A stretch of 6,941 nt of DNA from an uncultured Planctomycetaceae bacterium (GTDB lineage: Bacteria; Planctomycetota; Planctomycetia; Planctomycetales; Planctomycetaceae): assembly GCA_903823545.1 (NCBI GenBank), contig CAIJTL010000856.1:1-6941 (forward strand), in the 5' to 3' direction. Under the pieces are notes generated by a model. That model searched no databases. It was not told where the DNA came from and was given only the letters and a program-made list of their open reading frames with translations. Of this stretch, positions 6,352 to 6,941 are shown piece by piece. The position numbers were made by a program, and so were the translations under genes. Positions within the stretch are counted from its first letter, which is position 1. Every line of letters starts with the position of its first letter.

Positions 6352-6941
6352 TTACGGCTTGGCTCGGACTAGGCTGAGGTTTGTGTACTTCGGCAGGTCG
6401 CCAACGAGCGGTCGGGCGTAGTCGAGGAATGCTTTGGACACAAACAAACCGTCCTTTGAAATGAAGTTGTCAGGCATCGGACGTTCGTGGTTGGCGACCT
6501 CTGAAAGTGGCATCGTCCCGAAGCCGGATTTGTACGGCTCACCAGGTTTTGATTCGCGAGTGATAGTGACCATGACGCCGCTCGTTCCTTTTTCGGCCAG
6601 CTTGACCGCTTGCTTGCCGCAGCCGTAAGCCTCGTTGATGTCGAGCTGCACGCCTCGGTCGGCGGCACACATTTGCAATGATTCGGTCACTTGAAACTCT
6701 CCACGCCAGCCGAACTCGTCGCTGATCATGCGGTGCAATTGCATGGCAGCGCTCGTTCCGCCCATCGCGCCGAACTCAACATTGTTGAACTTGTCGCGAG
6801 TCTGTGAAGCACTGACAGGTGTGCCGTCGGCGTTCGTAATCCCTTCACCACAGACGATCGACACGAAGCCGAACTTCTTGTGAGCCTGAGAGACCGCCGC
6901 GAGAAATTGATCGCGTTGAAACGGTCGCTCCGGCAGCAACA
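6352..6941 (-). CDS. 6-phosphofructokinase, probably pyrophosphate-dependent, C-terminal part
   Basis: The enzyme phosphorylates fructose 6-phosphate to fructose 1,6-bisphosphate in glycolysis; the pyrophosphate type (EC 2.7.1.90) is reversible. At least 195 C-terminal residues are visible, and the frame is open through the window edge, so the first codon seen (TTG) is not the start. Family features in order are 'KFGFVSIVCGEGI' (22-34), 'TSAAMQLHRMISDEFG' (62-77), 'ESLQMCAADRGVQLDINEAYGCGKQAVKLAEKGTSGVMVTI' (86-126), 'TMPLSEVANHERPMPDNFI' (142-160) and 'FVSKAFLDYARPLVG' (166-180). The 'GxxAV-LA-KG-SG-MVTI' helix and strand and the 'PLSEVAN' loop are typical of the longer, pyrophosphate-type family rather than bacterial PfkA. 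The phosphoryl donor site lies in the missing half, so ATP use is not excluded. The SIS isomerase follows on the same strand after 95 bp. Confidence 0.85.
   Translation of the reverse strand, partial: LLPERPFQRDQFLAAVSQAHKKFGFVSIVCGEGITNADGTPVSASQTRDKFNNVEFGAMGGTSAAMQLHRMISDEFGWRGEFQVTESLQMCAADRGVQLDINEAYGCGKQAVKLAEKGTSGVMVTITRESKPGEPYKSGFGTMPLSEVANHERPMPDNFISKDGLFVSKAFLDYARPLVGDLPKYTNLSLVRAKP

Noticed and set aside
5903..6421. 172-residue plus-strand open frame
   Set aside because: It is antisense to the SIS gene and the phosphofructokinase end, and crosses the hairpin pair; no domain seen.

Overview
The window looks like a piece of a planctomycete (Planctomycetota) chromosome. Three things point that way: a very large secreted-type protein with an LEPR-XLL N-terminal motif, an ECF sigma factor of the planctomycete kind (N-terminal signature close to 'DxELLERWxxGDExAAExxFxRY'), and short GC-rich hairpin repeats between genes. 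One of these hairpins reads as 'GHVSNVP' when translated, a typical source of spurious ORFs in this phylum. The phylum call is an inference; no rRNA or other marker is present.

Layout, left to right. Positions 1-208 hold the last 68 codons of an IS21-type transposition helper ATPase (IstB) on the + strand, cut by the window edge. Positions 253-417 (-) hold a possible 54-residue protein of unknown function, convergent with istB. Positions 418-613 contain no gene but are rich in repeats: a 25-bp tandem duplication, then three copies of a GTCAC-NNN-GTGAC palindrome. Positions 614-4366 (-) encode a 1250-residue protein with an LEPR-XLL motif, a metzincin-like zinc protease domain, a PPC-like domain, eight fibronectin type III domains and a C-terminal PPC domain. 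Positions 4510-5115 (-) encode an ECF sigma factor. Positions 5237-6256 (-) encode a double-SIS sugar isomerase resembling the isomerase half of GlmS without its glutaminase half. Positions 6352-6941 (-) carry the C-terminal half of a phosphofructokinase, probably pyrophosphate-dependent, cut by the right edge.

The four large genes share the minus strand in the order phosphofructokinase, SIS isomerase, sigma factor, metalloprotease. The gaps are 95, 121 and about 143 bp, so a tight operon is not shown. The first two genes fit together as sugar-phosphate metabolism: an isomerase that may yield fructose 6-phosphate next to the enzyme that phosphorylates it. The sigma factor and the secreted protease may form a second pair, with no anti-sigma gene visible. 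The 121-bp gap 5116-5236 holds no convincing promoter or terminator beyond the sigma factor's ribosome binding site.

The most unusual DNA-level signal is that five perfect or near-perfect hairpins, from two sequence families in two intergenic regions, all have a three-base loop of the form GRA on one strand. No complete new defence or mobile system is visible.
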